From positions 4,060,001-4,124,000 of the forward strand of contig JAWQUS010000009.1 in assembly GCA_036365455.1 (NCBI GenBank): DNA of 64,000 bases, in the 5' to 3' direction. The translations under genes were made by a program, and so were the position numbers. The stretch's first letter is position 1. Each line of letters starts with the position of its first letter. Positions 1 through 8,101 of the stretch are shown in pieces. The notes under the pieces were generated by a model. It did not search any database. It was not told the DNA's origin and worked only from the letters and a program-made list of their open reading frames with translations. Source of the DNA: Macrosoma leucophasiata. Its lineage: Eukaryota; Arthropoda; Insecta; Lepidoptera; Hedylidae.

Positions 1-1658
1 CCGCGTTGCTTGAAGGCGTCCCGGCGTCCTCTTCACTGGTGAACGCTGGTGAACTGCAGCACGATGAGCAGCTGCTCCTCGAGCGACATTGATCGACGTA
101 GCAGCGGCCGGATCTGCCCTGCAAGTTTAATGACTTTTAAAGTTTCTTCTATTGAGAGGAGGTCGTCCGTCTCAGGTGCTGTGGGGCGTGAGGGGGCAGG
201 GCCCTGATGGGTGGAGGGGCCAACGAAGTCGGGGATCGGGCCAGTGGGCTTAAGGCCGGGGAATTTGTTAGAGTTTAAATTAAAATTTTTATTTTGGCCT
301 TGAGGAGGCGGGTTTGGCTTAAGGCCCTGTGGCTGAGGGCCATAATTATTTGGGGCAGCGCCTGCGACGTTTGCCCATCCGCGGCCGTTTGCCAAGTTCG
401 AGGTGAACTGGCGAGCCTTGGCTGGGGTGTGTTTTAGTGTGAGGGGGCGCTGGAAGCGCTCCCTGCGCTCCTGCACCGCTGCTAGGTATGCCTGGCGCTG
501 CGGGCATTGTCTATACGATGCCGCATGCTCGCCGCCGCAGTTGCAGCACGCAACTGGAGCGTCCGGTGCCTTTGTGCACTCCGCCGTAAGGTGTGATAAG
601 GGGCACTTGACGCACCTTACCGGACGATTGCAGTTTCGTTCGGCGTGGCCGAACGTTTGGCACCTGGAACACATGGTGCCATATTGATTATTATTACGGT
701 ACTTGTATATACGTACCTTTTGGTCTAAGATAACGGTCACCTTCCTGAAGGCGCTAATATCAGCGTCCTTCGGGAGGGTTACCTGGAATCTGGGGACATT
801 CGCCTCCTCATCCCCACGGAACTTGGCCACTTTAAGTGGGCTAAAGCCTAATTTTGAGAGGGCATTGGCTAGCTCCTCACACGACGTGTAGCATAGCCCA
901 GCTATTACTGATACGTGCGGCCTGTCCGCACGGTCCGTGTAAGAGTGGAATTGAAGGTTCAATTCCCTCAGTACTGTAAGTGCCTCGTCCTTGGCGGCTT
1001 TTGTCCTAAGGGACAGTTGGGCGGTCATAGGCTGCATCTTAAAGTTGAAATTTTCAACTTTGGCCTTGATAAGGGCCGCGCGGCACGTCTGGAATTCGAA
1101 AGCCGAATTCCTAGATATAATAATTGGAGTCGGCCTCGCCTGAGAGGGCGGGGCCGTTACCTTTTCTCCCGATGGCTCGTGCACCGGGAGTTTCTCGAAT
1201 ACGTTGGCCATGGTCACTGGCCTTGGCCCTCGCTGCTGTTGTGGTCGGGCTGCACGACGCCTCGATATGGTTATCCATTCAGGCAGCCCCCCATTGGGCC
1301 GCGGCGGTCGTTGTTCGGGGATGGGGGGCGACACGGGGCTCTCCATATCGGCCATGTCGCTGTCCTCAGCGACACGGACCTTTGCAGTTGTGAAGGTGGG
1401 GCTCTCAGAGCCCCTCTTCATCCTGGAACACGAAACACGAACACAGGCTTTAAATGGTTCTATAACTAAACTATTCACTCCCGAAATTAAACGCGCCACA
1501 AAATTGGCGCGTGCCTCTAAGGCAAAAAACCGTTAGAAGAACGGTTGGTGCGGAGTGCAAAAGCGCGCGAACTGAGTGCTTATGGCAACACTATACAAGT
1601 ACAAGGATGCAGCCGAGTGAACACGTCCGCTCGGTTGCACCGCTCGAACCGGAATGTA
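1..1658 (-). mobile_element. Family B LINE, copy B1: 5' part, inserted at the H2B start of the preceding unit
   Basis: The 5' UTR, all of ORF1 and the first codons of ORF2 of a Jockey-like LINE; the rest lies left of the window. The 5' junction at about 1658 abuts TGTATCCACATAC (1659-1671), which is the H2B start sequence seen uninterrupted at 21210-21222. The sense 5' end reads ATTCCGGTTCG, an 11-mer also found at the 5' ends of family A. Below the ORF1 stop the ORF2 frame is open and matches the start of ORF2 in copy B2 (SEEDAGTPSS here, LEEDASTSPS there). The other target duplication cannot be seen. Confidence 0.85.
33..1421 (-). CDS. Family B LINE ORF1, gag-like nucleic-acid-binding protein
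   Basis: ORF1 proteins bind the element RNA and form the retrotransposition particle. The C-terminal half has three retroviral-type zinc knuckles in tandem: CSRCQTFGHAERNC, CVKCPLSHLTAEC and CCNCGGEHAASYRQC. They follow a domain resembling the PRE_C2HC region common in insect LINE ORF1s. The N-terminus is Pro/Arg-rich and probably disordered. I start at the Met of MKRGSESP because copy B2 has MKRGCESP at the same place; an upstream in-frame Met at 1499 would add 26 residues that B2 does not support. The ORF is intact. Its last ~50 nt overlap the ORF2 frame, offset by +1. Confidence 0.8.
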   Translation of the reverse strand: MKRGSESPTFTTAKVRVAEDSDMADMESPVSPPIPEQRPPRPNGGLPEWITISRRRAARPQQQRGPRPVTMANVFEKLPVHEPSGEKVTAPPSQARPTPIIISRNSAFEFQTCRAALIKAKVENFNFKMQPMTAQLSLRTKAAKDEALTVLRELNLQFHSYTDRADRPHVSVIAGLCYTSCEELANALSKLGFSPLKVAKFRGDEEANVPRFQVTLPKDADISAFRKVTVILDQKVRIYKYRNNNQYGTMCSRCQTFGHAERNCNRPVRCVKCPLSHLTAECTKAPDAPVACCNCGGEHAASYRQCPQRQAYLAAVQERRERFQRPLTLKHTPAKARQFTSNLANGRGWANVAGAAPNNYGPQPQGLKPNPPPQGQNKNFNLNSNKFPGLKPTGPIPDFVGPSTHQGPAPSRPTAPETDDLLSIEETLKVIKLAGQIRPLLRRSMSLEEQLLIVLQFTSVHQ

Positions 1659-1755
1659 TGTATCCACATACCCCGAATGCCGAGGTTTTTATTACGCTAC
1701 GGGTGCGCTACAAGTGGTGTTAGTAGATAGTTGAACAATGGGGATTCGGACCAAT
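1659..1755 (-). promoter_or_regulatory. H2B promoter of the preceding unit, cut off by LINE B1
   Basis: Start-site sequence 1659-1671, TATA-like box 1686-1694 (sense TAATAAAAA) and a CCAAT motif at 1751-1755, which reads ATTGG in the sense direction. The H2B gene it should serve lies beyond the LINE, left of the window. Identical to the uninterrupted H2B promoter at 21210-21305. Confidence 0.6.
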
Positions 1756-1904
1756 CAGAGACGAAGACGCACGCAAGCACACCTCCCCCCCTCCCTGCCT
1801 CAACGTACAGCAAGACATAATTATTATTACTAATAAAAAAAATAAAAAAAAAAAAAAAACATGTATTTTATATACGTATCTTCTAAGAAATTATGTCAGC
1901 CAAA

Positions 1905-1935
<31 letters not shown>

Positions 1936-2223
1936 TACCTAACACCGAACGGTGCGGCGGGCGAGCGGAGCTCGCCCGCCGCACCCTTCGACCTAACCTG
2001 GCTAAGTCGGGGGCGCCCACGGTGCCAGTCTTGACTGCCCAAGGAGAGATTCGATTCATTATTCTACTCCCCCTAATATTACTACCTGCGCTGCTGCTGT
2101 TCTACATACCATCTGGTTTATTTAAAATGTTCAATAATATTACACTGTAATTGTTGTTGTAATTGACGGCTGCCGTTCGGAGAAACGTCTTCATTAATTA
2201 ATTACTAACATGAAACATATTGT
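1756..2223. other. H2B-H2A spacer with a GC-rich hairpin block
   Basis: No gene. A-rich tracts at about 1839-1859 and 1900-1935 lead into a GC-rich block in otherwise AT-rich DNA. The block contains a perfect 16-bp inverted repeat with a 3-nt loop (1951-1966 and 1970-1985). Sequence from 1935 to 2150 recurs in units II and III and, with a deletion, in unit IV. It resembles the tail of an old retroelement, but I cannot name one. Confidence 0.6.
1951..1985. repeat. Perfect 16-bp GC hairpin in H2B-H2A spacer, unit I
   Basis: Arms 1951-1966 and 1970-1985 around loop GGA. The same hairpin is at 21503-21537 and 35916-35950. In unit IV (near 60530-60541) one arm and the loop are gone. Confidence 0.8.
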
Positions 2224-2239
2224 GGCCCTGAAAAGGGCC
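2224..2239 (-). terminator. Histone 3' stem-loop, H2A unit I
   Basis: Sense GGCCCTTTTCAGGGCC followed by ACA: six-base-pair stem and four-base loop bound by SLBP, with cleavage expected just downstream. It is 112 nt past the H2A stop codon. Confidence 0.95.
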
Positions 2240-2351
2240 TTTTAACTAAGTAGGTATGTATAATTATGTTGCATTTTAAATATGTACGTATACATACACA
2301 TACATCATAAAATATACCATACCCTACGTACGTACGCTTAATAATTTAATT

Positions 2352-2735
<384 letters not shown>

Positions 2736-2820
2736 TTAATTAATGAATAAACTCACAATTACACAAGATAGCGTAACGCGCGCGCCAGCCAGCGATTCAA
2801 CGAACGATCGGCAGGGAATA

Positions 2821-2855
2821 GATTTTTGGATTTAGCGTGCTCACGGTATTTATAT
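2821..2855 (-). promoter_or_regulatory. H2A core promoter, uninterrupted, unit I
   Basis: TATA box 2847-2855 (sense ATATAAATA). The sequence GATTTTTGGATTT at 2821-2833 lies 22-34 nt downstream, where transcription should start. In units III and IV this 13-mer is the point of LINE A insertion. Confidence 0.75.
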
Positions 2856-3227
2856 GGAATGAAAGCTGAGAGAGGAGGCAGAGTAGTAGTGGGGAACGAT
2901 GACCGAACGTGAAACGACACGACGCGATACGAGAGAGAAGGTGTGAACGAGACGGATGTAGGTAGGTGTATGTATTTTGTTGAGACTTGTTTTGACTTGA
3001 CTTGACTTGACTCGACTCGATAGAGACTCGATAGAATAGAATAGAACAGAACAAGAGTATGTAATAGTATGTATTTGTTTTATGTTTGATGTGTGTACAT
3101 GATATTATGTTTATGACGTCATGTAGTCGGGCAGTCGGGCGGGCCGTAGCGTGTATTTTTAAAGGTGTACGCCGTAGTGGAGCAAGCAAGCAAGCAAGCA
3201 AGCAGTTAACAAACATACATACATACA

Positions 3228-3261
<34 letters not shown>

Positions 3262-3662
3262 ATGAGACCATTATATGATTATAACACCGATATATTTAGG
3301 TAGGTAGGTAGGTAGGTAGGTAGGTAGGTAAACAAACTCGCTTATTTGTTGACTAAGAGGAATGCAGTATCAGACAGACAGACAGACAGACAGAGCAATA
3401 CTATATGTTATGTTATGTATGTATGTATGTATGTATGTAATCTTATAAAACCCCGTTAACCACCCAATCCATGACATGTTCATCATGAACTCTTACTCTA
3501 CGCTCATAGGTAGGTAGGTAGGCAGGTAGGCAGGTATATATAAATGATGTGATGAGTTTATTATTATCATCACGTTAAGTTTATATTGACGTAAGCGCTC
3601 GCAGAAACTGAACATTGTAGGTAAGTACTTAATAGATACCTACATTTCGCGATGGATATGTT
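2856..3662. repeat. H2A-H1 spacer rich in tetranucleotide microsatellites, unit I
   Basis: No gene. Tandem tetranucleotides: GCAA at 3181-3204, CATA then TTAC at 3211-3260, AGGT at 3298-3330, CAGA at 3371-3394, ATGT at 3415-3439 and GGTA/GGCA at 3509-3535. The same series recurs in units II and III with altered copy numbers, for example a longer TTAC run near 43318-43369. Confidence 0.8.
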
Positions 3663-3678
3663 AGCCCTGAAAAGGGCT
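3663..3678 (-). terminator. Histone 3' stem-loop, H1 unit I
   Basis: Sense AGCCCTTTTCAGGGCT. Its outer pair is A-U rather than the G-C of the other four histone types; the same variant follows all three H1 genes. Confidence 0.92.
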
Positions 3679-3747
3679 TTTTAAACAGTGCGCGCGCGCG
3701 CGCCCGAGGCGGCGGCGACGACAGCACCACCAGAAGCAGTAGCTTAA

Positions 3748-3749
3748 GC

Positions 3750-3799
<50 letters not shown>
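3748..3799. repeat. (GGCT)n microsatellite in the H1 3' UTR, unit I
   Basis: Uninterrupted GGCT repeats end a few bases before the H1 stop codon. The copy at about 43856-43918 is longer and has GGCTAGCT interruptions. Confidence 0.85.
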
Positions 3800-3805
3800 A
3801 GCTAA

Positions 3806-4513
3806 TTACTTCTTGGCGGCGCCCGCCTTTTTAGCGGCGGGCTTGGATTTGGGCGCTGCCGCAGCCTTCTTCGGTTTGGGAGCTTTCGGTTTCTTGGTAG
3901 GAGGTTTGGCGGTTTTCTTGGCCTTCGGAGCTGCGCTCTTGGACTTGGCGGGCGTGGCGGCCTTCTTGGCGGCTGCCGGCTTCTTCTTAGCGGCGGCTGG
4001 CTTCTTCTTTGCGGCGGCCGCCTTCTTGTCCTTAGTTGCGGCGGAAGACTTCGCTTTCGATGGCGAAGCGGATGATGAAGAGGCGGCTGCGGATTTCTTG
4101 CCACCCTTGGTTGCTGCGCCGCCCTTAGCACCTTTACCACCGGTCGGTTTCTTCGAGGCGGCGGCGGCGGCGGACTTAGACTCCAGCTTGAACGAACCGG
4201 ACGCGCCCTTGCCCTTCGTCTGTATCAAAGCGCCGGATTCCACAGCACTCTTTAGATATTTTCTTATGAAAGGTGCCAGTTTCTCAGCGTCGACATCGTA
4301 CTGTGCGGCTATATATTTCTTGATGGCTTGGAGCGATGATCCGCTGCGCTCTTTCAGCTCCTTGATGGCACTGTTCACCATTTCACTGGTCTTCGGGTGA
4401 GTCGGTTTCGCCTTCGGTTTTTTCGCACCACCGGCCCCCGACGCGGAAGATTTCGGCTTCTTCGCGGGGGTCGCCGGCGCTGGAATATCGTTAGCTACGG
4501 CGGTATCGGCCAT
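3806..4513 (-). CDS. H1: Linker histone H1, unit I
   Basis: Linker histone that binds the nucleosome dyad and compacts chromatin. The 235-residue protein has a short Pro/Ala/Lys N-terminal tail, a winged-helix globular domain at about residues 38-112 (from [20 protein letters not shown] to GASGSFKLE), and a long Lys/Ala/Pro-rich tail with [12 protein letters not shown] repeats. Translation starts at MADTAVAND. The 5' UTR is interrupted: 152 nt upstream of the ATG lies the 3' end of LINE C1, and the presumed TATA-like box (10926-10932) is now more than 6 kb away. Weaker AT-rich motifs between 4620 and 4660 could serve as an alternative promoter; Drosophila H1 is TATA-less, so this cannot be settled from sequence. 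Confidence 0.97.
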   Translation of the reverse strand: MADTAVANDIPAPATPAKKPKSSASGAGGAKKPKAKPTHPKTSEMVNSAIKELKERSGSSLQAIKKYIAAQYDVDAEKLAPFIRKYLKSAVESGALIQTKGKGASGSFKLESKSAAAAASKKPTGGKGAKGGAATKGGKKSAAASSSSASPSKAKSSAATKDKKAAAAKKKPAAAKKKPAAAKKAATPAKSKSAAPKAKKTAKPPTKKPKAPKPKKAAAAPKSKPAAKKAGAAKK

Positions 4514-5186
4514 TGTTATTCTAGATGTAATTATAAGGCAAAAAAATTAATTAATTACACACTGACACACGCGCACGCAACACACAAGCACTAACGCGAA
4601 CGAGCCAAGTATAAATTGTTGAATATTTAAAAGTAACAAGACGATATTTTTTTAGTTAGTTCTAAAAACAAACGCTAGAACTAGAACTAGATGAGTCCTC
4701 GTGGCTGCGCGCGCGAGCGCGCAGCCGCGGAAAGGGTCGAGGTGAAGCCTCCTTCCCCTGGCTTTCTGCCCTTGCTTGCCAAGGGCGTGATCTGAGTTAA
4801 GGGGTGGGTGTCGTGCGTGCTAGGAATCACCGGGGGGTTTTTATTTTTTTTTTTTTTTTTTTTTAATTAATTTTTTTTTTTTTTAATTTTTTTTTTTTTT
4901 TATTTTTATATATTTTTTTTTTTTTTTTTTTTTTTTTATATTTTTGTTTTTATTTTGTTTTTTGTTTTGTTTTTTTGTGAGCTTTTTAACCATTCTGGCA
5001 TATTCTTTTCTCGCCCCGGCTATCTTCGCACGCACAACTTACAAGGGACTTGGTGGAACTCGGAAAGTGGCGGTCGGACATAGGCTGGCGGCCTCACCGG
5101 GCGTCCAGGCTGTTAGCCAGGCGTTAGACGCATCCGGGGGGTCGCCGCTTAGTCGGGGGTCGAACCCGACTGACCGGGTTACCCGA

Positions 5187-8084
5187 TCAAGGGGTGGGGG
5201 TTGAACCCTCCCCCAATACAACCGTCGAGGTGAGGCGATCACGGCGGTCCGCCAGTGATCGAACGGCGTCTTGGAAGGGGGTTGCACTACGGAAGTCAAC
5301 GGGTGGCAGGACTCGTATCAGCGGAACTGGAATCGAGGCCCCGTCGTTGCTGCATGGAACGACGGCGTCCCGTGATGGCCCAGGCGAGGGCGGGGGAAGT
5401 ATCTCCCGAGGGAGGCCACAGCCCTCCGGCGGTCGACCATGTAGCGGTGCAAATCCGCGGAGGTGCTCGTGGGGCCCGTTGTCTGCGCGATCGAACATAT
5501 TACGCGCCAACCGCCCCACGAACTCCTCCACGGACTCGACCCCCAGGTCGCGGGCTATGACATCATTCCGGACATACCTCCCCGCGCCTGTAATAAGGCG
5601 GAGCGTTTTATTTTGCTGGACCTGAAGTCGGTTTCGCTGCCCGGCGGAGCATAAGGCATACCATGCCGGGGCAGCGTACGTCAACCTCGAGCGGATGTAG
5701 GTTTTGTAGATGCGGGTTTTAACCCGCATGGGCAGCCTAGAACGCAGTACCGGGCGCAACATCGACCGCGCGGCTGCCGACTGTGTAACCATATGGTTCA
5801 CTGTCGGCACCATGTGCAATGCGCGGTCGATGTGGCACCCGAGGTACTTGACCGTTGGCTGCCACTCTACATCCCGGCCTCGCAGCCGGAGCGGTGGTAA
5901 CGCGCGACGGACGCGCATCGCGATCGCGGCAGTTTTGTCAACGTTAACGGACATCCGCCACGCGTCAAGCCACTCCGGCAGCAGGTCCAGCAAACGTTGC
6001 ATTTTGTTTATGGCCATGTTAACACGGGACGACGACGTTATGTAGGCACTGTCGTCGGCAAACAGAGAAAGCATGACATCCTCCTCTCCCTCTCGCAGAT
6101 GTTCGCGAAGGGTGGGGATGTCATCCGTGTATGCCGCGTAAAGCGCAGGCGATACACAGCTTCCCTGTGGTACTCCGGCCCGGATGGGACGGTGGCGAGA
6201 ATCAACGCCCTCTACCGAGACGTAGAACCGCCTGTCCCTTAAAAAATCGGCCACCACCCTATAGTGCCCTGGCGGAAGATAGTTTGCCAGTTTAGCCAAC
6301 AGGCCCGTGTGCCACACCCGGTCGAAGGCCTTCTCTATATCGAGAAAGACTCCGACCGAGTAGCGGCCCCTGTTGGCTTCACTGGCAAGGTGGTGAAGTA
6401 CTCGTGTTAATTGCAAAGTTGTCGAGTGACCGGCGCGGAAGCCGAACTGTTCCTCCCGACATGGGAGCAGCGGCCTCAGCCTCCGCAGCCACAGCCGCTC
6501 AAACAACTTTGCAATGTGAGAAAGTAGGGTTATAGGGCGGTAGCTCGAGGGATGGCGGCGGTCTTTTCCCGGTTTGGGGAGGACGATGATTTTCCCCAGC
6601 TTCCACTCACTGGGGAAGTGTCCGGATCGGAGTATGCCGTTGAAGAGCTTGGTGAGGGTCACCAAGCTCCTCCACGGCAGATGGTGGAGGGCCGCGCATG
6701 GGATGCCGTCCGGCCCCGCCGCCTTGCGCTTAGGCAGGCGGGTAATCGCTCTACGCACCTCCGAGGGAGAGATGAAGTCTTTCCCCGGTAGGGGCGGAGC
6801 TGGGGCCGACAATAGGTCCCTCACGCGGCCCTCACACGCATCGTAATGCTCGACAACAGATGCGTCGGGGGAGGGAGGGTTGGGGGTAAATACCCCCTCT
6901 AAGTGCGTGGCCAGGATTTCGGCCCGGTCGACGGGCCGGTAGCACCGGTTACCCGCGCCATCAAGGAGCGGGTAAATGGGGGCAGGGTCCCGAGTCAATG
7001 CTCTGTTGAGGGCATGTAGGTTAGTGTCGTGTTCGGCCGCCCGGTCAATCGTGTCGTCCCAGGCGGCCCCGCGATGTGCCTCAACCAACAGATGCACAGA
7101 CTCGGTGATCCTGTTTAGGTCGCGCTTGACTGACGGGCAACGAGTGCGCGCCCACAGTTGACGGAGGGCACGCTTTTGACGAAGCTTGGCTTGGAGCGAG
7201 GCAGGCAGGGCGTCCCGTCGCTTAGATGGTGGTCGTAGTGAGGTGGCCGCTTCGGCGGCGGTCGTGATGTCTGCGGTGATTTGGCGGACCGCCGCCTCCA
7301 CCTCTCCCGGAGTGGAGATTGCGCCCACCGGTCCTGCCTCGCTCATAGCACGCTCAAAAGCGTCCCAATCCGTCCGGCGGCGTGGCGGGCGCGCGACGGT
7401 AAAGTCGGACGTCAGTGCAAGCACGACCAATATGGGGAGGTGCTGTGTGTCTACGTCATACAGCACCTCCACATGGATAGGCCAGGGCACGCACTTAGAA
7501 ACTACTATGTCCAGGACGTCCGGTTGATGTCTGGGGTCCACGGGTACGTGGGACGGGGCATCCGGCCCTAACACCTCGTATCCGTGGGCCTGACTGTCAT
7601 CGTAGAGGCGCCTGCCTGGCGATGTAATTACTCGCGACCCCCAACTGGGGTGCTTCGCATTAAGGTCGCCACAGATTAGGGCAGGCCCCTCCGCGAGGAC
7701 AGAGCGGACGTCTCTGGGGTCGAAAACCTCCCCCGGCGGCCGGTATGCAGCATGAATCAGGAGCTCCGTCCCGTCCGCGTTCACTCGCACTCCCTTAGTG
7801 CGCATGGACGTGAACGGGGGCACGGCCAACTCGTCGTGTACAACGTCGCGACGCACGAGAGCAGCGGTCCCCCTAAAGGGTCTACCGCTCGGCGCCACTT
7901 CGTCGTACCTATAGACGAAGTAATTGGCCAGCCGGAGGTCCTGACTCGGGCGGAGCTTCGTCTCGCCCAGCAGGACAATGTGAATGTCCTGGGACTGGAC
8001 GAGGGTCCTAAGCTCGCTAATATGGCCGCTAATACCACCCGGATTCCAATACAGAACCCGGAGGTCCGAATGTCTATAGGCCAT
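5187..8084 (-). CDS. Family C LINE ORF2: endonuclease and reverse transcriptase
   Basis: The 965-residue polyprotein should nick the target and copy its RNA by target-primed reverse transcription. N-terminal APE-type endonuclease: N14 (YWNPGG), E41 (GETKL), and D140/N142 (GDLNAKH). At residues 213-215, where APE-type nucleases normally have SDH, it reads TQH; the His stays but the Asp is replaced. Reverse transcriptase: KAAGPDGIP (455-462), LDIEKAFD (581-588), GVPQGS (637-642) and the catalytic FADD (675-678). No RNase H follows. The ORF is intact. The ATG (8084) is 17 nt past the ORF1 stop, which suggests termination-reinitiation. Confidence 0.9.
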   Translation of the reverse strand: MAYRHSDLRVLYWNPGGISGHISELRTLVQSQDIHIVLLGETKLRPSQDLRLANYFVYRYDEVAPSGRPFRGTAALVRRDVVHDELAVPPFTSMRTKGVRVNADGTELLIHAAYRPPGEVFDPRDVRSVLAEGPALICGDLNAKHPSWGSRVITSPGRRLYDDSQAHGYEVLGPDAPSHVPVDPRHQPDVLDIVVSKCVPWPIHVEVLYDVDTQHLPILVVLALTSDFTVARPPRRRTDWDAFERAMSEAGPVGAISTPGEVEAAVRQITADITTAAEAATSLRPPSKRRDALPASLQAKLRQKRALRQLWARTRCPSVKRDLNRITESVHLLVEAHRGAAWDDTIDRAAEHDTNLHALNRALTRDPAPIYPLLDGAGNRCYRPVDRAEILATHLEGVFTPNPPSPDASVVEHYDACEGRVRDLLSAPAPPLPGKDFISPSEVRRAITRLPKRKAAGPDGIPCAALHHLPWRSLVTLTKLFNGILRSGHFPSEWKLGKIIVLPKPGKDRRHPSSYRPITLLSHIAKLFERLWLRRLRPLLPCREEQFGFRAGHSTTLQLTRVLHHLASEANRGRYSVGVFLDIEKAFDRVWHTGLLAKLANYLPPGHYRVVADFLRDRRFYVSVEGVDSRHRPIRAGVPQGSCVSPALYAAYTDDIPTLREHLREGEEDVMLSLFADDSAYITSSSRVNMAINKMQRLLDLLPEWLDAWRMSVNVDKTAAIAMRVRRALPPLRLRGRDVEWQPTVKYLGCHIDRALHMVPTVNHMVTQSAAARSMLRPVLRSRLPMRVKTRIYKTYIRSRLTYAAPAWYALCSAGQRNRLQVQQNKTLRLITGAGRYVRNDVIARDLGVESVEEFVGRLARNMFDRADNGPHEHLRGFAPLHGRPPEGCGLPREILPPPSPGPSRDAVVPCSNDGASIPVPLIRVLPPVDFRSATPFQDAVRSLADRRDRLTSTVVLGEGSTPTP

Positions 8085-8101
8085 CTAACCTTGGTATATG
8101 T

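Noticed and set aside
1893..2150. 85-codon open frame starting MSAKKKKKK in the H2B-H2A spacer
   Set aside because: The frame comes from an A tract that varies in length between units; unit III lacks the frame and unit IV has a shorter one.
3802..4140. 112-codon Arg/Pro-rich minus-strand frame overlapping H1
   Set aside because: Alternative frame of the H1 tail; compositional artefact.
3813..4400. 195-codon plus-strand open frame opposite H1 (and copies at 23365 and 43930)
   Set aside because: A shadow of the Ala/Lys-rich H1 tail; it has no independent start context and vanishes as a protein family.
4600..4660. TTTAAATA- and TATAAATT-like motifs as the true H1 TATA box
   Set aside because: Not excluded, but the box at 10926-10932 gives the same spacing to the target as in the other four genes, so I prefer it; the H1 promoter calls carry low confidence for this reason.
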